This document shows positions 17,570-25,523 of a DNA stretch of 64,000 nucleotides, in pieces. Made by a program: the position numbers and the translations under genes. This DNA is from Clostridium_AD frigoriphilum. GTDB taxonomy: Bacteria; Bacillota; Clostridia; Clostridiales; Clostridiaceae. Location: the NCBI RefSeq assembly GCF_036541405.1, contig NZ_JAZHFS010000011.1:1-64000 (forward strand), written 5' to 3'. Positions within the stretch are counted from its first letter, which is position 1; the number at the start of each line of letters is the position of its first letter. The notes beneath the pieces were generated by a model. The model was not told the DNA's origin. It saw only the letters and a list, made by a program, of their open reading frames with translations, and did not search any database.

Positions 17570-18115
17570 TTAAAATAAATCAGCCAGCGCCGCCGCTTTT
17601 TTTATACCATCAGTTTTATCAATATCACCAGGATTGAGAACATTGGGAACCAGCACCTCGCCGACAGATTTCCATTTTAGCAAAGCCGCGGTACGCTCGT
17701 AAGGAATTCGAACACCGTCCATTACAGATATATCATTTTCCTCACAACAGGTGATCAGAGCGCACTCCTTTCCAGCGATATTCTTACCGCCAACAACAAA
17801 GCAGAATAGCTTGTCAATTGCAGCTTTTATCTGCGAAGGCATAGAATACCAGTAAACCGGCATGGTAAAGACGATTGCGTCCGCTTCTTCAATTGCCGGA
17901 GCCATTTTGTTAAAGTCATCATCAAAGCTGCATGGCTTTCCAGTCTTGAAGCAAGCTTCGCAGGCGTGACAACCTCCTAAGGTCATTCCAGCCGCATCAA
18001 AGCGAGTGATGGTGTGGCCTTTTACCTCGGCAGCTTTAATAAAAGCCTCAGTCATTGCAAAGCTGTTTCCTGTTTTCCGGGGACTGCCGGTAATAATTAT
18101 AATTCTTTTTCTCAT
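17570..18115 (-). CDS. Iron-sulfur flavoprotein, flavodoxin-like
   Basis: 181 residues. FMN loop TGSPRKTGNSFAM (9-21) and a full Isf cluster motif CHACEACFKTGKPC (CX2CX2CX6C). MPVYWYSMPSQIKAAIDKLF is the dimer/flavin segment. AAAGGAG precedes the ATG. Second gene of the HxlR-adjacent operon; codon use is GC-rich (GCC, GCG, CGC) compared with the surrounding AT-rich genes. Confidence 0.92.
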   Translation of the reverse strand: MRKRIIIITGSPRKTGNSFAMTEAFIKAAEVKGHTITRFDAAGMTLGGCHACEACFKTGKPCSFDDDFNKMAPAIEEADAIVFTMPVYWYSMPSQIKAAIDKLFCFVVGGKNIAGKECALITCCEENDISVMDGVRIPYERTAALLKWKSVGEVLVPNVLNPGDIDKTDGIKKAAALADLF

Positions 18116-18190
18116 GTTTTATCTCCTTTTTTGTTTTAATTGTTTAGAAAAAGTGGCTGGATGTTTCAACCTAATCACCTTGCCTCAAAA

Positions 18191-18571
18191 TTACTTTTTA
18201 ATTGTGTTGGAATTCTGGTTGTAAACCTTAGCTACGACCTTCCAGCCGTCCTCCATCTTCATCATCATCAAATAATCAGTGAAGTTGTGTCCGCCCCAGT
18301 TATCCTCGATAACCTGTACGATGGCTACGGTTTCCTCGATGGTGAGAACGTCAACACGATAAACATATTTCGGATCAGAACCTGCATTATCTAGGTTGTC
18401 GTAGAGATTTTGGATACCGCCGTGCTCCAGTCTGCCGTCCAGATAGCCGAACATTACTGCTTCGTCATAGAAATACGGTTTACAGATTTCACTTTTACCC
18501 GTGGCAACAGCCTCGGCAAACTTTCTTGCGGCCTTTTCAACTGCTTCGTAATCGCTAATATTGTTTCTCAT
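18191..18571 (-). CDS. NTF2-like (lumazine-binding-type) protein
   Basis: 126 residues. The pattern DYEAVEKAARKFAEAVATG, PYFYDEAVMFGYLDGRLEHGG and FTDYLMMMKMEDGWKVVAKVYN is that of the putative lumazine-binding branch of NTF2-like proteins. Possibly a small-molecule or flavin-associated partner for the three flavoproteins downstream. First gene of the operon; a TATAAT lies about 25 bp upstream and a GGATCA-T-TGATCC dyad sits in the promoter spacer. HxlR gene 18867 is divergent. Confidence 0.85.
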   Translation of the reverse strand: MRNNISDYEAVEKAARKFAEAVATGKSEICKPYFYDEAVMFGYLDGRLEHGGIQNLYDNLDNAGSDPKYVYRVDVLTIEETVAIVQVIEDNWGGHNFTDYLMMMKMEDGWKVVAKVYNQNSNTIKK

Positions 18572-18607
18572 GATAAAAGACTCCTTTTTAATAATTTATT
18601 ATAATAA

Positions 18608-18620
18608 GGATCATTGATCC
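18608..18620. promoter_or_regulatory. Palindrome in the promoter of the flavoprotein operon
   Basis: GGATCA-T-TGATCC is a perfect 6-1-6 dyad lying in the 17-bp spacer upstream of a minus-strand TATAAT. It is a candidate site for the divergently encoded HxlR regulator. Confidence 0.5.
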
Positions 18621-18631
18621 AAGTTATCTGA

Positions 18632-18735
18632 TTAGATGTTGTTGACAATTTCATATCCACCAAAAACCGCCCGCATGATTTTTCCAACTTGTATGCCGTC
18701 GCCGGAATCACAAATCACGGCACCGTTGTCAGAAA
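18632..18735 (-). pseudogene. Unidentified C-terminal gene fragment
   Basis: Minus strand reads SDNGAVICDSGDGIQVGK then IMRAVFGGYEIVNNI and a stop at 18632-18634. The composition is protein-like and GC-rich but has no start or upstream continuation. I do not recognise the family. It lies between the HxlR gene and the operon it probably controls. Confidence 0.4.
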
Positions 18736-18866
18736 GTTAGATTTGATTGACAACAATGTTTTTATCTACTACGATTATATTGCAAATAGGAAATCAATCA
18801 AGTACGCACATCTATGTGCGATACTAACAAAAGCGTTTAATACTTACCAAAAGGAGAGTGTAAAAA

Positions 18867-19214
18867 ATGGGCATAGCATGTATTGCAGATGCTGATCTTG
18901 AGAAAACAGGATTCAGCTATACATTGTCCCTTATCAACGGCAAATATAAAATGGTAATTCTCTATTGTCTCATGGAGTTCGAGGTAGTGAGGTTCAATGA
19001 GATGAAGAAGTACATCAATACAATTTCATATAAAACTTTGAGTGTGATGCTGAAAGGATTGGAAGCAGATCACTTGATCCATCGGGAGGAATATCCACAG
19101 ATTCCTCCAAAGGTGGAATACAGCCTAACTGAGCGCGGCAAGTCGCTAATACCGATTCTAGACAGTATGTGTGAATGGGGCGACAATGTCAGATGTTGTA
19201 ATAAAAAAATTTGA
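18867..19214 (+). CDS. HxlR-family transcriptional regulator
   Basis: 115 residues with the HxlR winged-helix pattern: LSLINGKYKMVILYCLM, RFNEMKKYINTISYKTLSVMLKGLEADHLIHREEYPQIPPKVEYSLTERG. Cys8 and Cys33 are present; HxlR relatives such as YodB/CatR sense quinones through N-terminal cysteines. AAAGGAG lies before the ATG; a likely promoter is TTGACA (18755-18760) with 17 bp to TACGAT. Divergent from the NTF2/flavoprotein operon, which it probably regulates. Confidence 0.92.
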   Translation: MGIACIADADLEKTGFSYTLSLINGKYKMVILYCLMEFEVVRFNEMKKYINTISYKTLSVMLKGLEADHLIHREEYPQIPPKVEYSLTERGKSLIPILDSMCEWGDNVRCCNKKI

Positions 19215-19314
19215 TGCAAGAAACCTTATAGGTAAATGTCCAATTTGTGGTGGTAATATTGTAGAGAATTTTAAGGCATATAGCTTGAGCAATGGAAGGA
19301 ATGTCTTAAACTAA
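19215..19314 (+). pseudogene. Topoisomerase III-like zinc-ribbon fragment
   Basis: Directly after the HxlR stop, another frame reads FDARNLIGKCPICGGNIVEN then FKAYSLSNGRN and a stop at 19312-19314. KCPICGGNIVE followed by a YxCSN-like segment is typical of C-terminal zinc ribbons of TopB-like topoisomerases; the second cysteine pair is lost. Weak similarity continues to about 19400. With the KTR-like relic at 16 kb it suggests remains of a conjugative element. Confidence 0.5.
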
Positions 19315-19517
19315 CGGGTGAAAGTCTATAGTTGGCAAAAGTTAGCTGGAAATCAAGCAATACAACTTATTAAAAATGGCACATCAAGGTCTCTGATATT
19401 TCAGTGTTTTCTTGACATGCCATTTATTATATATTGTACACAAGGATAGGCTGTACCAAAACAACTAGATCACGCCTGCTTTTGATGCAAGTGCGTTACA
19501 GTTCATTAACTAAATTA

Positions 19518-20193
19518 TTAAAGACACATTCTAAATATATTTTCAATATCTTTCTGATTCAATGGTTTAAATGCTGGAATCACTCCATCCATACATGCTT
19601 TCTTTGCCATAACTGCAAAATTAGATTCATCGATACCGATTTCTGTAAATGTGCTCTTTAAATCTAATGTATTAAATAAAAACTCTTTTACAAGTTCAAT
19701 GCTCCTCTTTGCAACTTCCATAGGTTCCATTCCATTATCAATTCCAAATACATTGGTACCAAACTGATAGAATTTTGAGACTGTCGCCATATCTAATGTG
19801 TACTCCATCCAATGTGGCGTTAAAATAGCAAGACCTAAGCCATGAGTAATATCATAAATTGCAGATAGCTCATGTTCCATTGGATGGCAACTCCATAATA
19901 TGATTTAACATATCTGCTGCACCAGAAGCAGTCTGAAACTTGCTTACTGTGTAGGTATTGGTAGGATCAAGAAAAGAAACTTTTGGTTGCATTGGTGGGA
20001 AAATCAAACCAATCTTGTCCTTTGTATCAGGATTACTAATAACTCCGCCTGCATCCATTTCAGAACCTGTAGCTGCGAGTGTTAGCACGGTAATAACAGG
20101 AAGACATTTTTCCACTAGTGTCTTGCCCAACAAAATATCCCAAGCATCTCCATCGTAATAGATAGCCGCTCCAATATATTTAGTTCTGTTCAT
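19518..20193 (-). pseudogene. Iron-containing alcohol dehydrogenase, internally deleted
   Basis: Two adjoining frames belong to one protein. 20193-19870 reads YYDGDAWDILLGK, LAATGSEMDAGGVISN and SGAADMLNHIME, the middle of a YqhD/butanol-dehydrogenase type enzyme. 19880-19518 reads MEHELSAIYDITHGLGLAIL to a normal C-terminus. The N-terminal domain (about 110 residues) is missing and about 70 residues between HIME and MEHEL are deleted with loss of frame; both junctions contain ATGGA, suggesting slippage. It follows the cupin gene by 5 nt. Confidence 0.85.
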
Positions 20194-20198
20194 TTTGC

Positions 20199-20615
20199 TT
20201 ATTTTAACTTTCCGTACACTTCATCTGTAACTGCTTCTAACCATTCATTAGAGGCGCCTTCTGCAGGTACTTCCACTGCCAAGTGTGAAAAAGTACTGTC
20301 TTTTGCTGCTCCATGCCAATGCTTTACTTCAGGTGGAATGTTAACAACATCACCTGGATGTAATTCTTGTACCTCTTTTTCCCATTCCTGATACCATCCT
20401 CTTCCCTCTGTTACGAGAAGAATCTGACCACCATTATGATGAATATGCCAATTATTACGGCATGCTGGTTCAAATGTTACATTTCCAATTGGTACACCAG
20501 TAGTCGTAAGCATATTTAAATATGCCTGGCCAATAAAATATTTGGAAAACTTCTCTGGAAGCGGCTCTCCTTTTGAAAAAATTGTATTGTTATTTAATTC
20601 CTTATTATTACTCAT
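20199..20615 (-). CDS. Cupin-domain protein
   Basis: 138 residues forming one small beta barrel. Metal-ligand motifs HIHHNGGQILLVTEGRGWYQ (His55, His57 region) and HPGDVVNIPPEVKHWHGA are intact. Such cupins are regularly found beside carboxymuconolactone-decarboxylase-like proteins and iron alcohol dehydrogenases, as here. RBS AAAAGGAG. A MerR-type promoter (20657-20687) starts 42 bp upstream. Reaction unknown; binding of a carbonyl or quinone compound is a guess from context. Confidence 0.88.
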   Translation of the reverse strand: MSNNKELNNNTIFSKGEPLPEKFSKYFIGQAYLNMLTTTGVPIGNVTFEPACRNNWHIHHNGGQILLVTEGRGWYQEWEKEVQELHPGDVVNIPPEVKHWHGAAKDSTFSHLAVEVPAEGASNEWLEAVTDEVYGKLK

Positions 20616-20656
20616 ATTATATAATCTCCTTTTACAATAAAATTTACAACATAATT

Positions 20657-20687
20657 ATTCTACTACTTAGAGTCAACTTCAAGTCAA
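20657..20687 (-). promoter_or_regulatory. MerR-type promoter 2
   Basis: -35 TTGACT (20682-20687), 19-bp spacer with dyad CTTGAAG-TTGA-CTCTAAG, -10 TAGAAT (20657-20662). Drives the cupin gene and the alcohol dehydrogenase remnant. Confidence 0.8.
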
Positions 20688-20703
20688 GTAACAGTTTCAG
20701 CTT

Positions 20704-21465
20704 TTATTTCCCCATCTGAGCAGCTGCATTATTTAGGCAGCTGAGTGCATTAAGACTTCTTGGATAACCTATGAACGGTAGGCACTGTGAAATAATCTTA
20801 ATTAAAAACTGCTTATCATTACCAATCTTCATATTGGCTGCAGCATGGCTTGTAAGTTGTGACTCACAACCACCCTGTGCGAATAAGAAGCAAAAAGTAA
20901 TCATCTCGCGCTGCCCATAGTCAAGGCCACTTCGCGTATAATAATCGCCAAAGCAATTATCAGCTAACCAATGATTGATGTGACGTGATTCCTGCGGTCC
21001 TGACTTATAAAATTCTTTCATTCCATCTCCAAAGATGTCAACCTGCGCCTGAACTCCTTTTTCTAAACGATTTTCAGTTGTAGTGCTAACCTGTCCTTCA
21101 AGTGGTAACTTAATACCTCTTGCTGTTAATACATCATTAGTGCTATGAAGGAATGGAATTACCCTTCCCATTCCAAGGTAAGCTACGGCTTGATATACAA
21201 TTTCTTTCACTTCTACTGGTGTTACTCCAAAATTAAGTGCAGCAGGTACCATCACTTTGAACTCATCGATACCTTGACAGCCAATCAATGTCGCAATAAT
21301 TACCATCATTCTAGTACGATCTTCCAAATCATCCTGATTTACAACTTCATCAAATGCAAAGTTATCAAATCGCTCAACAAATTCTGGGTCTGTTTCTAAA
21401 AGCTTTGATGCAATGCCTGGAAACATCCTTTCATGATACTCTTTTGAAAAGTCTGTAATTGCCAT
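20704..21465 (-). CDS. Carboxymuconolactone decarboxylase-like protein, two-domain
   Basis: 253 residues with two CMD repeats: one around DRTRMMVIIATLIGCQGIDEF...EVKEIVYQAVAYLGMGR, the other around LDYGQREMITFCFLFAQGGCESQLTSH. Neither repeat has the CxxC pair of AhpD peroxidase proteins, so a thiol peroxidase role is unlikely. RBS AAGGAGG. It is the last gene of a run (22984 remnant, 21534 DUF362, this gene) starting at the MerR-type promoter 23072-23102. Confidence 0.88.
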   Translation of the reverse strand: MAITDFSKEYHERMFPGIASKLLETDPEFVERFDNFAFDEVVNQDDLEDRTRMMVIIATLIGCQGIDEFKVMVPAALNFGVTPVEVKEIVYQAVAYLGMGRVIPFLHSTNDVLTARGIKLPLEGQVSTTTENRLEKGVQAQVDIFGDGMKEFYKSGPQESRHINHWLADNCFGDYYTRSGLDYGQREMITFCFLFAQGGCESQLTSHAAANMKIGNDKQFLIKIISQCLPFIGYPRSLNALSCLNNAAAQMGK

Positions 21466-21533
21466 TTTTAATTCCTCCTTTATTTCTATCCAAAAATGAT
21501 TTCGAGTTCCTCGATCATAGGCAGAAATAATTC

Positions 21534-22433
21534 CTAAATTCTATATAAATCATAGTTACGAGTTCCAACTCCAATTTCTTCTGCATATTCTACTGTATGA
21601 ATTCCATGTCTAGACTCCATTCTCTCAATAAGTGCTTTTCCATCGGTCGCTGCATATACTAGATCAACACATGCTTGATCCAATGCCACTGGGTCTAAAG
21701 ATGCAAGTATCCCAATGTCATTCATTTCTGGTTTTGCTGGATTAGAATCACAGTCACAATCTACAGATAAGTAATTCATAACATTGATATAAATAATGTT
21801 TTCTCCCACATAACTGGCAACAGCTTTTGCAGCTTCAGCCATGGACTCTAAAAAATCATCCTGAGGTGTATTCATTGAAAATCCAGTCTTTTCCTTACCT
21901 GCACTATGAATCAGACTCTTTCCCATAGAAGACGCAATTCCTATGGACATATTTTTAAGAACTCCGCCAAATCCACCCATGGCATGCCCTTTAAAATGTG
22001 CAAGGTTAATTACAAAATCATAATCTGCAAAATGTGAACCAACCATATCTTCTTTTAGATGTTTTCCTCCAACAACTGGGATACTCATAGAACCATCTGC
22101 ATCCATGATGTCAACGGTCGCAATCTCTGTAAATCCATGTCTTTCTACAACATGACGATGAGCCAATGTATCTCCACGTCCTCCACCATATGCAGTATTG
22201 CATTCTACAATTGTTCCATTAACTAACTGAACCAATGGTGCAATCAATTTTGGAGATAGAAAATAATGACCTCCAGGTTCACCACTTGATATTTTGACAG
22301 CTACTTTTCCTGCTGCAATGCGACCTAATGCTTCGTAAATAGCCATTAATCCTTCTGCACTTATATCTTTTGTCATATATACAGAAGCTTGCGTTTGGTT
22401 ATTACTGTTTTTCTTGTTTAATAATAATTTCAT
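21534..22433 (-). CDS. DUF362 protein (cytoplasmic paralogue)
   Basis: 299 residues without signal peptide. Conserved DUF362 features: VAVKISSGEPGGHYFLSP, ECNTAYGGGRG, HFKGHAMGGFGGVLKNMSIG, and the acid/cysteine motif VDCDCDSNPAKP. It is clearly the paralogue of the lipoprotein at 47222 (same motifs, colinear) but lacks its lipobox leader. DUF362 proteins are often found with ferredoxins and redox enzymes; function not established. RBS AAAGGAG. Same transcript as the CMD-like gene. Confidence 0.85.
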   Translation of the reverse strand: MKLLLNKKNSNNQTQASVYMTKDISAEGLMAIYEALGRIAAGKVAVKISSGEPGGHYFLSPKLIAPLVQLVNGTIVECNTAYGGGRGDTLAHRHVVERHGFTEIATVDIMDADGSMSIPVVGGKHLKEDMVGSHFADYDFVINLAHFKGHAMGGFGGVLKNMSIGIASSMGKSLIHSAGKEKTGFSMNTPQDDFLESMAEAAKAVASYVGENIIYINVMNYLSVDCDCDSNPAKPEMNDIGILASLDPVALDQACVDLVYAATDGKALIERMESRHGIHTVEYAEEIGVGTRNYDLYRI

Positions 22434-22576
22434 ATCATTCTCTCCTTTTAAATAACTGTTCTCTTGCTTCGCATATCATTTAATGTATAAGATTAGTTGA
22501 TATATTCTTTTCTCTCAGGCAATGCCATTAACTTTTATCAACCAATCTATATATCTTATATTATGCTACGTTAAAA

Positions 22577-22984
22577 TCATCTTATAAAATTAGTAAATGT
22601 AGCAGTTTCTCGTTCTGGCATTTCTACACCATTCTTAAGACCAACTTCCTTGCATTTTAAGAAAAATGCCATATTTCTTCCAAGAGTTCTCATAATCTGA
22701 AGTCCTTCTATATCCTGTTTTACTTGCTCTGGAGTTGCGCCATGAACCATATTCCAATATTGTGATGAAACAATTGGCATCTGCATTAATCCAAAATACT
22801 TATTCAATTGATCAAAGGTTGCAGTTGTTCCTGCTCTTCTTGCTGATATGACACATGCTGCAGGTTTTAAATAGAATGACTGTCTGCCACTATTAAGATC
22901 TGCATAAAATACTCTATCTAAAAATGATGTTATAGCACCACCTGCTGATGCCCAATGCACTGGTGATCCAAAAAAGAATAATTT
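22577..22984 (-). pseudogene. Iron-sulfur flavoprotein, N-terminal half lost
   Basis: The frame reads FFGSPVHWASAGGAITSFLD and continues to a normal C-terminus (TATFTNFIR), closely matching the second half of the flavoprotein at 16339. The FMN loop and the cysteine cluster, about 80 residues, are absent and a stop lies in frame just upstream (22985-22987); the only possible start is GTG at 22960. A short ATG frame upstream enters out of frame. Not expected to be functional. Confidence 0.8.
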
Positions 22985-23071
22985 TTATTAGTCGTTTTAG
23001 TTTTTCTATTACTCATTGTATTTATCATTTCTTTTCTATATTTTGTATTTCATATTTTCGATACTATATAT

Positions 23072-23102
23072 AGCCTACCACTTAGAGTGCACTCCAAGTC
23101 AA
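23072..23102 (-). promoter_or_regulatory. MerR-type promoter 3 (GGAG sub-class)
   Basis: -35 TTGACT (23097-23102), 19-bp spacer with dyad CTTGGAG-TGCA-CTCTAAG, -10 TAGGCT (23072-23077). Serves the flavoprotein remnant, DUF362 and CMD-like genes. The promoter plus about 60 bp upstream is repeated at 56312-56403. Confidence 0.8.
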
Positions 23103-23160
23103 GCCCTTTTACTTATGAAATTTATTTGTTAAAACTAATAAGTAATATGTTACTACAATA
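23072..23160. repeat. Repeat: MerR promoter plus DUF4405 3' end (copy 1)
   Basis: Nearly identical to 56312-56403. Both copies contain a GGAG-class promoter directly downstream of the 3' end of a DUF4405 gene, showing that a gene-plus-promoter unit was duplicated 33 kb away. Confidence 0.85.
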
Positions 23161-23620
23161 TAGATGCCCATAATTGATAGATAAGATAAGAAAAATCCTA
23201 TGGTCGACTCGTCAAAATTCCAATAGCTAAAAGTTGTTTGCATGAATAACTTTTAACTGATATCCAAATCAAAAAGGATTTAATTCCATATACCACAATA
23301 CCAAGTGTTGTGAGACGTTTAATAATTGTTACTATAATATTCTTATCAGTATGCCCAGTTATTTTTGTTGTCATATTAATCAGCATTTGCCAATGCATAC
23401 CAACATGTACAGACATAAATACTAATCTCCATGTAGCTGCAAATGTATGTAACCCACGTACCGCAAATCCACCACTTATTTCAAGAAATGCAAACACATC
23501 TTTTGATATCATAATTCCTGTTATCATCAAAAGTATCATCGGTGATAACATAAGCACATTTACCACTGTGCTTATAATACAGCGCAAATTATATGTTAAC
23601 TGAATAAAACATAATCATTT
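23109..23620 (-). pseudogene. DUF4405 cytochrome-b-like membrane protein, truncated and frameshifted
   Basis: Minus frame 23587-23198 reads IISTVVNVLMLSPMILLMIT and RGLHTFAATWRLVFMSVHVG MHW, with the paired histidines typical of DUF4405 heme membrane proteins. It lacks an ATG and the first two membrane segments. After about 23240 the frame is lost; another frame continues TTFSYWNFDESTIGFFLSYL and a last membrane segment to a stop at 23109-23111. A second copy of this tail lies at 56349-56410. Confidence 0.75.
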
Positions 23621-23644
23621 ACATTCCAAATTAATTAACCATAA

Positions 23645-23695
23645 AAATGCCCCATAGAGTGACTTTTTTTAATTGTCTACTCTATGGGGTACATT
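23645..23695 (-). terminator. Terminator of the alpha/beta hydrolase gene
   Basis: CCCCATAGAGT (23650-23660) pairs with ACTCTATGGGG (23679-23689); short T-run on the minus strand. Follows the gene ending at 23700. Confidence 0.8.
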
Positions 23696-23699
23696 TTCT

Positions 23700-24815
23700 T
23701 TATTTTTTATTCAAGTATTTATTGAAAAACTGCGTGAGTTTATCAAAAGGAATTAGATCTGTTCGATCATAAAGATCAGCATGCCCAGCATTTGGAACAA
23801 GATACAATTCTTTCGGTTCAGCAGCTTTTGCATAAGCATCCTTACTGAATTCAATGGAATGAGCCTTTGTACCAGTAATGAAAAGCAATGGACGCGGTGA
23901 AATTGTTTCAATATCATTGAATGGATAAAAATTCATGAATTTCATATTGCCCGTAAGCGTCGGCTGTGTAGTTGTATTAGCAGCTCCTCTAGAAGTACGA
24001 TAGAAATCGTAAAATTCTTTAGCAATTGGCGAAGATTTCGCATCGATTTTTTCCGGTGTACCACTTGTATATTTCAGTTGACCGCCTGCATATTCGATAT
24101 CACGCTGACTTGCTGCATCTGCGATAATCTTTTTACGCTGCGCTAACGTCTGGCTGTGATTCAGTGCATTACGATTTACACTTCCCATATCATACATGCT
24201 GACCGTAGCAACCGCCTTCATACGCGGATCAATTTTAGCTGCACTTATTGCAAAACTACCACTGCCGCAGATACCAATGACTCCAATGTTTCCACGGTCT
24301 ACATAAGCCAAGGTATCAAGAAAATCAACCGCGGCGCTGAAATCATCCGCATAAATGTCTGGTGATACATTGTTGCCAGGTTCCCCTTCACTGTCCCCCC
24401 AGAAGGACATATCATACGAAATTGTTACATATCCCTTATCTGCCATTTTTTGAGCATAAAGATTTGCACTTTGCTCTTTTACTGCGCCCATAGGATGTCC
24501 GACAACAATGGCTGAATGTTTTTTGCTTTTATCCAAGTTCTTTGGCACAAACAAATTACCAGCTACCTTCATATTGTAACTGTTGTGAAACGTAACTTTC
24601 TGAACATCTACTTTGTCGCTCTTGTAAAAATTGTCTGCACCACGTAACATATCGCCTGCTGGCAGACTCACTGGCAGTTTCTTAACCGCTTTAATTTGTG
24701 TCTGTTTCACATGTTGCGCCGCCAAAGCAACTGCAGCACCACCGCCCACAATTGTAAGTGAAAGCCCCAACATAATAGTTTTTGCTAATTTATTACTAAA
24801 AAGCTTCATTTTCAT
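23700..24815 (-). CDS. Secreted alpha/beta hydrolase
   Basis: 371 residues. Lys-rich N-terminus and hydrophobic core ending in VALAAQ form a signal peptide (about 1-33), so it is exported. Hydrolase features: oxyanion segment HPMGAVKEQSA, SYDMSFWGDSEG, nucleophile elbow GICGSGSFA (near 180), and the catalytic His in NAGHADLYD near the end. Similar to dienelactone-hydrolase-like enzymes of Gram-positives. A 35-codon remnant of a second copy lies at 45379-45484. MerR-type promoter 4 lies 334 nt upstream. Confidence 0.9.
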   Translation of the reverse strand: MKMKLFSNKLAKTIMLGLSLTIVGGGAAVALAAQHVKQTQIKAVKKLPVSLPAGDMLRGADNFYKSDKVDVQKVTFHNSYNMKVAGNLFVPKNLDKSKKHSAIVVGHPMGAVKEQSANLYAQKMADKGYVTISYDMSFWGDSEGEPGNNVSPDIYADDFSAAVDFLDTLAYVDRGNIGVIGICGSGSFAISAAKIDPRMKAVATVSMYDMGSVNRNALNHSQTLAQRKKIIADAASQRDIEYAGGQLKYTSGTPEKIDAKSSPIAKEFYDFYRTSRGAANTTTQPTLTGNMKFMNFYPFNDIETISPRPLLFITGTKAHSIEFSKDAYAKAAEPKELYLVPNAGHADLYDRTDLIPFDKLTQFFNKYLNKK

Positions 24816-25148
24816 AATAATCTCCTCTTTCTTTTATTGATTACATATTTGTTTTATTAATATTCATCTTTTTTTCATTCCTTTATTTTACAATTAATGT
24901 CTTAATTTCAAAAATATCACTTCCTTACTTTTCGTGAATTTGATAAGCAATAATTTTTGTGTTTCCATAATATAAGAAATATCTTTGTTGCCTGTTTTTA
25001 TCGTTATATAATAATTACTTTTCATAAAAGTGCAGACATGATTGATTCAGCAGAACAGTTAATTGCTCGCCTTGGTTTAATATTTCCAATATTTTAAATT
25101 GCTCCAAATCTGTCAATTAAATCAGTTCTGTTATCTATGTACTACTAC
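24816..25148 (-). other. Long leader between promoter 4 and the hydrolase gene
   Basis: 333 bp without an intact gene. Minus-strand frames show short protein-like pieces (IGNIKPRRAINCSAESIMSA near 25040-25100) interrupted by stops, so this is probably the remnant of a deleted gene once between promoter and hydrolase. No family recognised. Confidence 0.35.
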
Positions 25149-25179
25149 AGTTTAAAGTTTAAAGTTAACTTTAAGTCAA
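25149..25179 (-). promoter_or_regulatory. MerR-type promoter 4 (AAAG sub-class)
   Basis: -35 TTGACT (25174-25179), 19-bp spacer with CTTAAAG-TTAA-CTTTAAA, -10 TAAACT (25149-25154). Nearest intact gene downstream is the secreted hydrolase. Confidence 0.8.
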
Positions 25180-25315
25180 GTCTTTTTTAGAAAATTAATT
25201 AAAATATATGTCTGCTTATTTAATGGAAAGACACAAGATATCCTAGATTCTTATATCAGTAAGATACTTTACATTGCTTAAGGCTCTGACTTTTTAGTGT
25301 TTACAGAGTTAAAGG

Positions 25316-25350
25316 CAAAGGCATTAGAACCAAAAATTCTGATGCCTTTG
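25316..25350. terminator. Terminator-like hairpin
   Basis: CAAAGGCATTAGAA (25316-25329) pairs with TTCTGATGCCTTTG (25337-25350), followed by TTTTC on the plus strand. No plus-strand gene is near, so it is probably a relic of deleted genes. Confidence 0.55.
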
Positions 25351-25403
25351 TTTTCATATTACACCAAAACAATTTTATAAAGCTTCCATCAGGAAAAAGT
25401 ATA

Positions 25404-25440
25404 AGAGGCTATGTTTTCTTTTTTAGAAAACATAGCCTCT
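25404..25440 (+). terminator. Strong terminator hairpin without a plus-strand gene
   Basis: 16-bp perfect stem (25404-25419 with 25425-25440) followed by seven T on the plus strand. The closest gene (25524) is on the minus strand and ends here. Either it is a poorly oriented minus terminator or a relic. Confidence 0.65.
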
Positions 25441-25523
25441 TTTTTTATTGCCTTATGCAAAACTTAAAAAGGCCGTAGGAAATCACTTTCGCCCAAGCCG
25501 TGGCGTATGAAAACGCACACGGA

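Noticed and set aside
19434..19661. 75-codon plus-strand frame after the HxlR gene
   Set aside because: Overlaps the alcohol dehydrogenase remnant on the opposite strand; no RBS or domain.
25316..25440. Small RNA between two strong hairpins
   Set aside because: No promoter in front of it and no conserved features; more simply terminators left from deleted genes.
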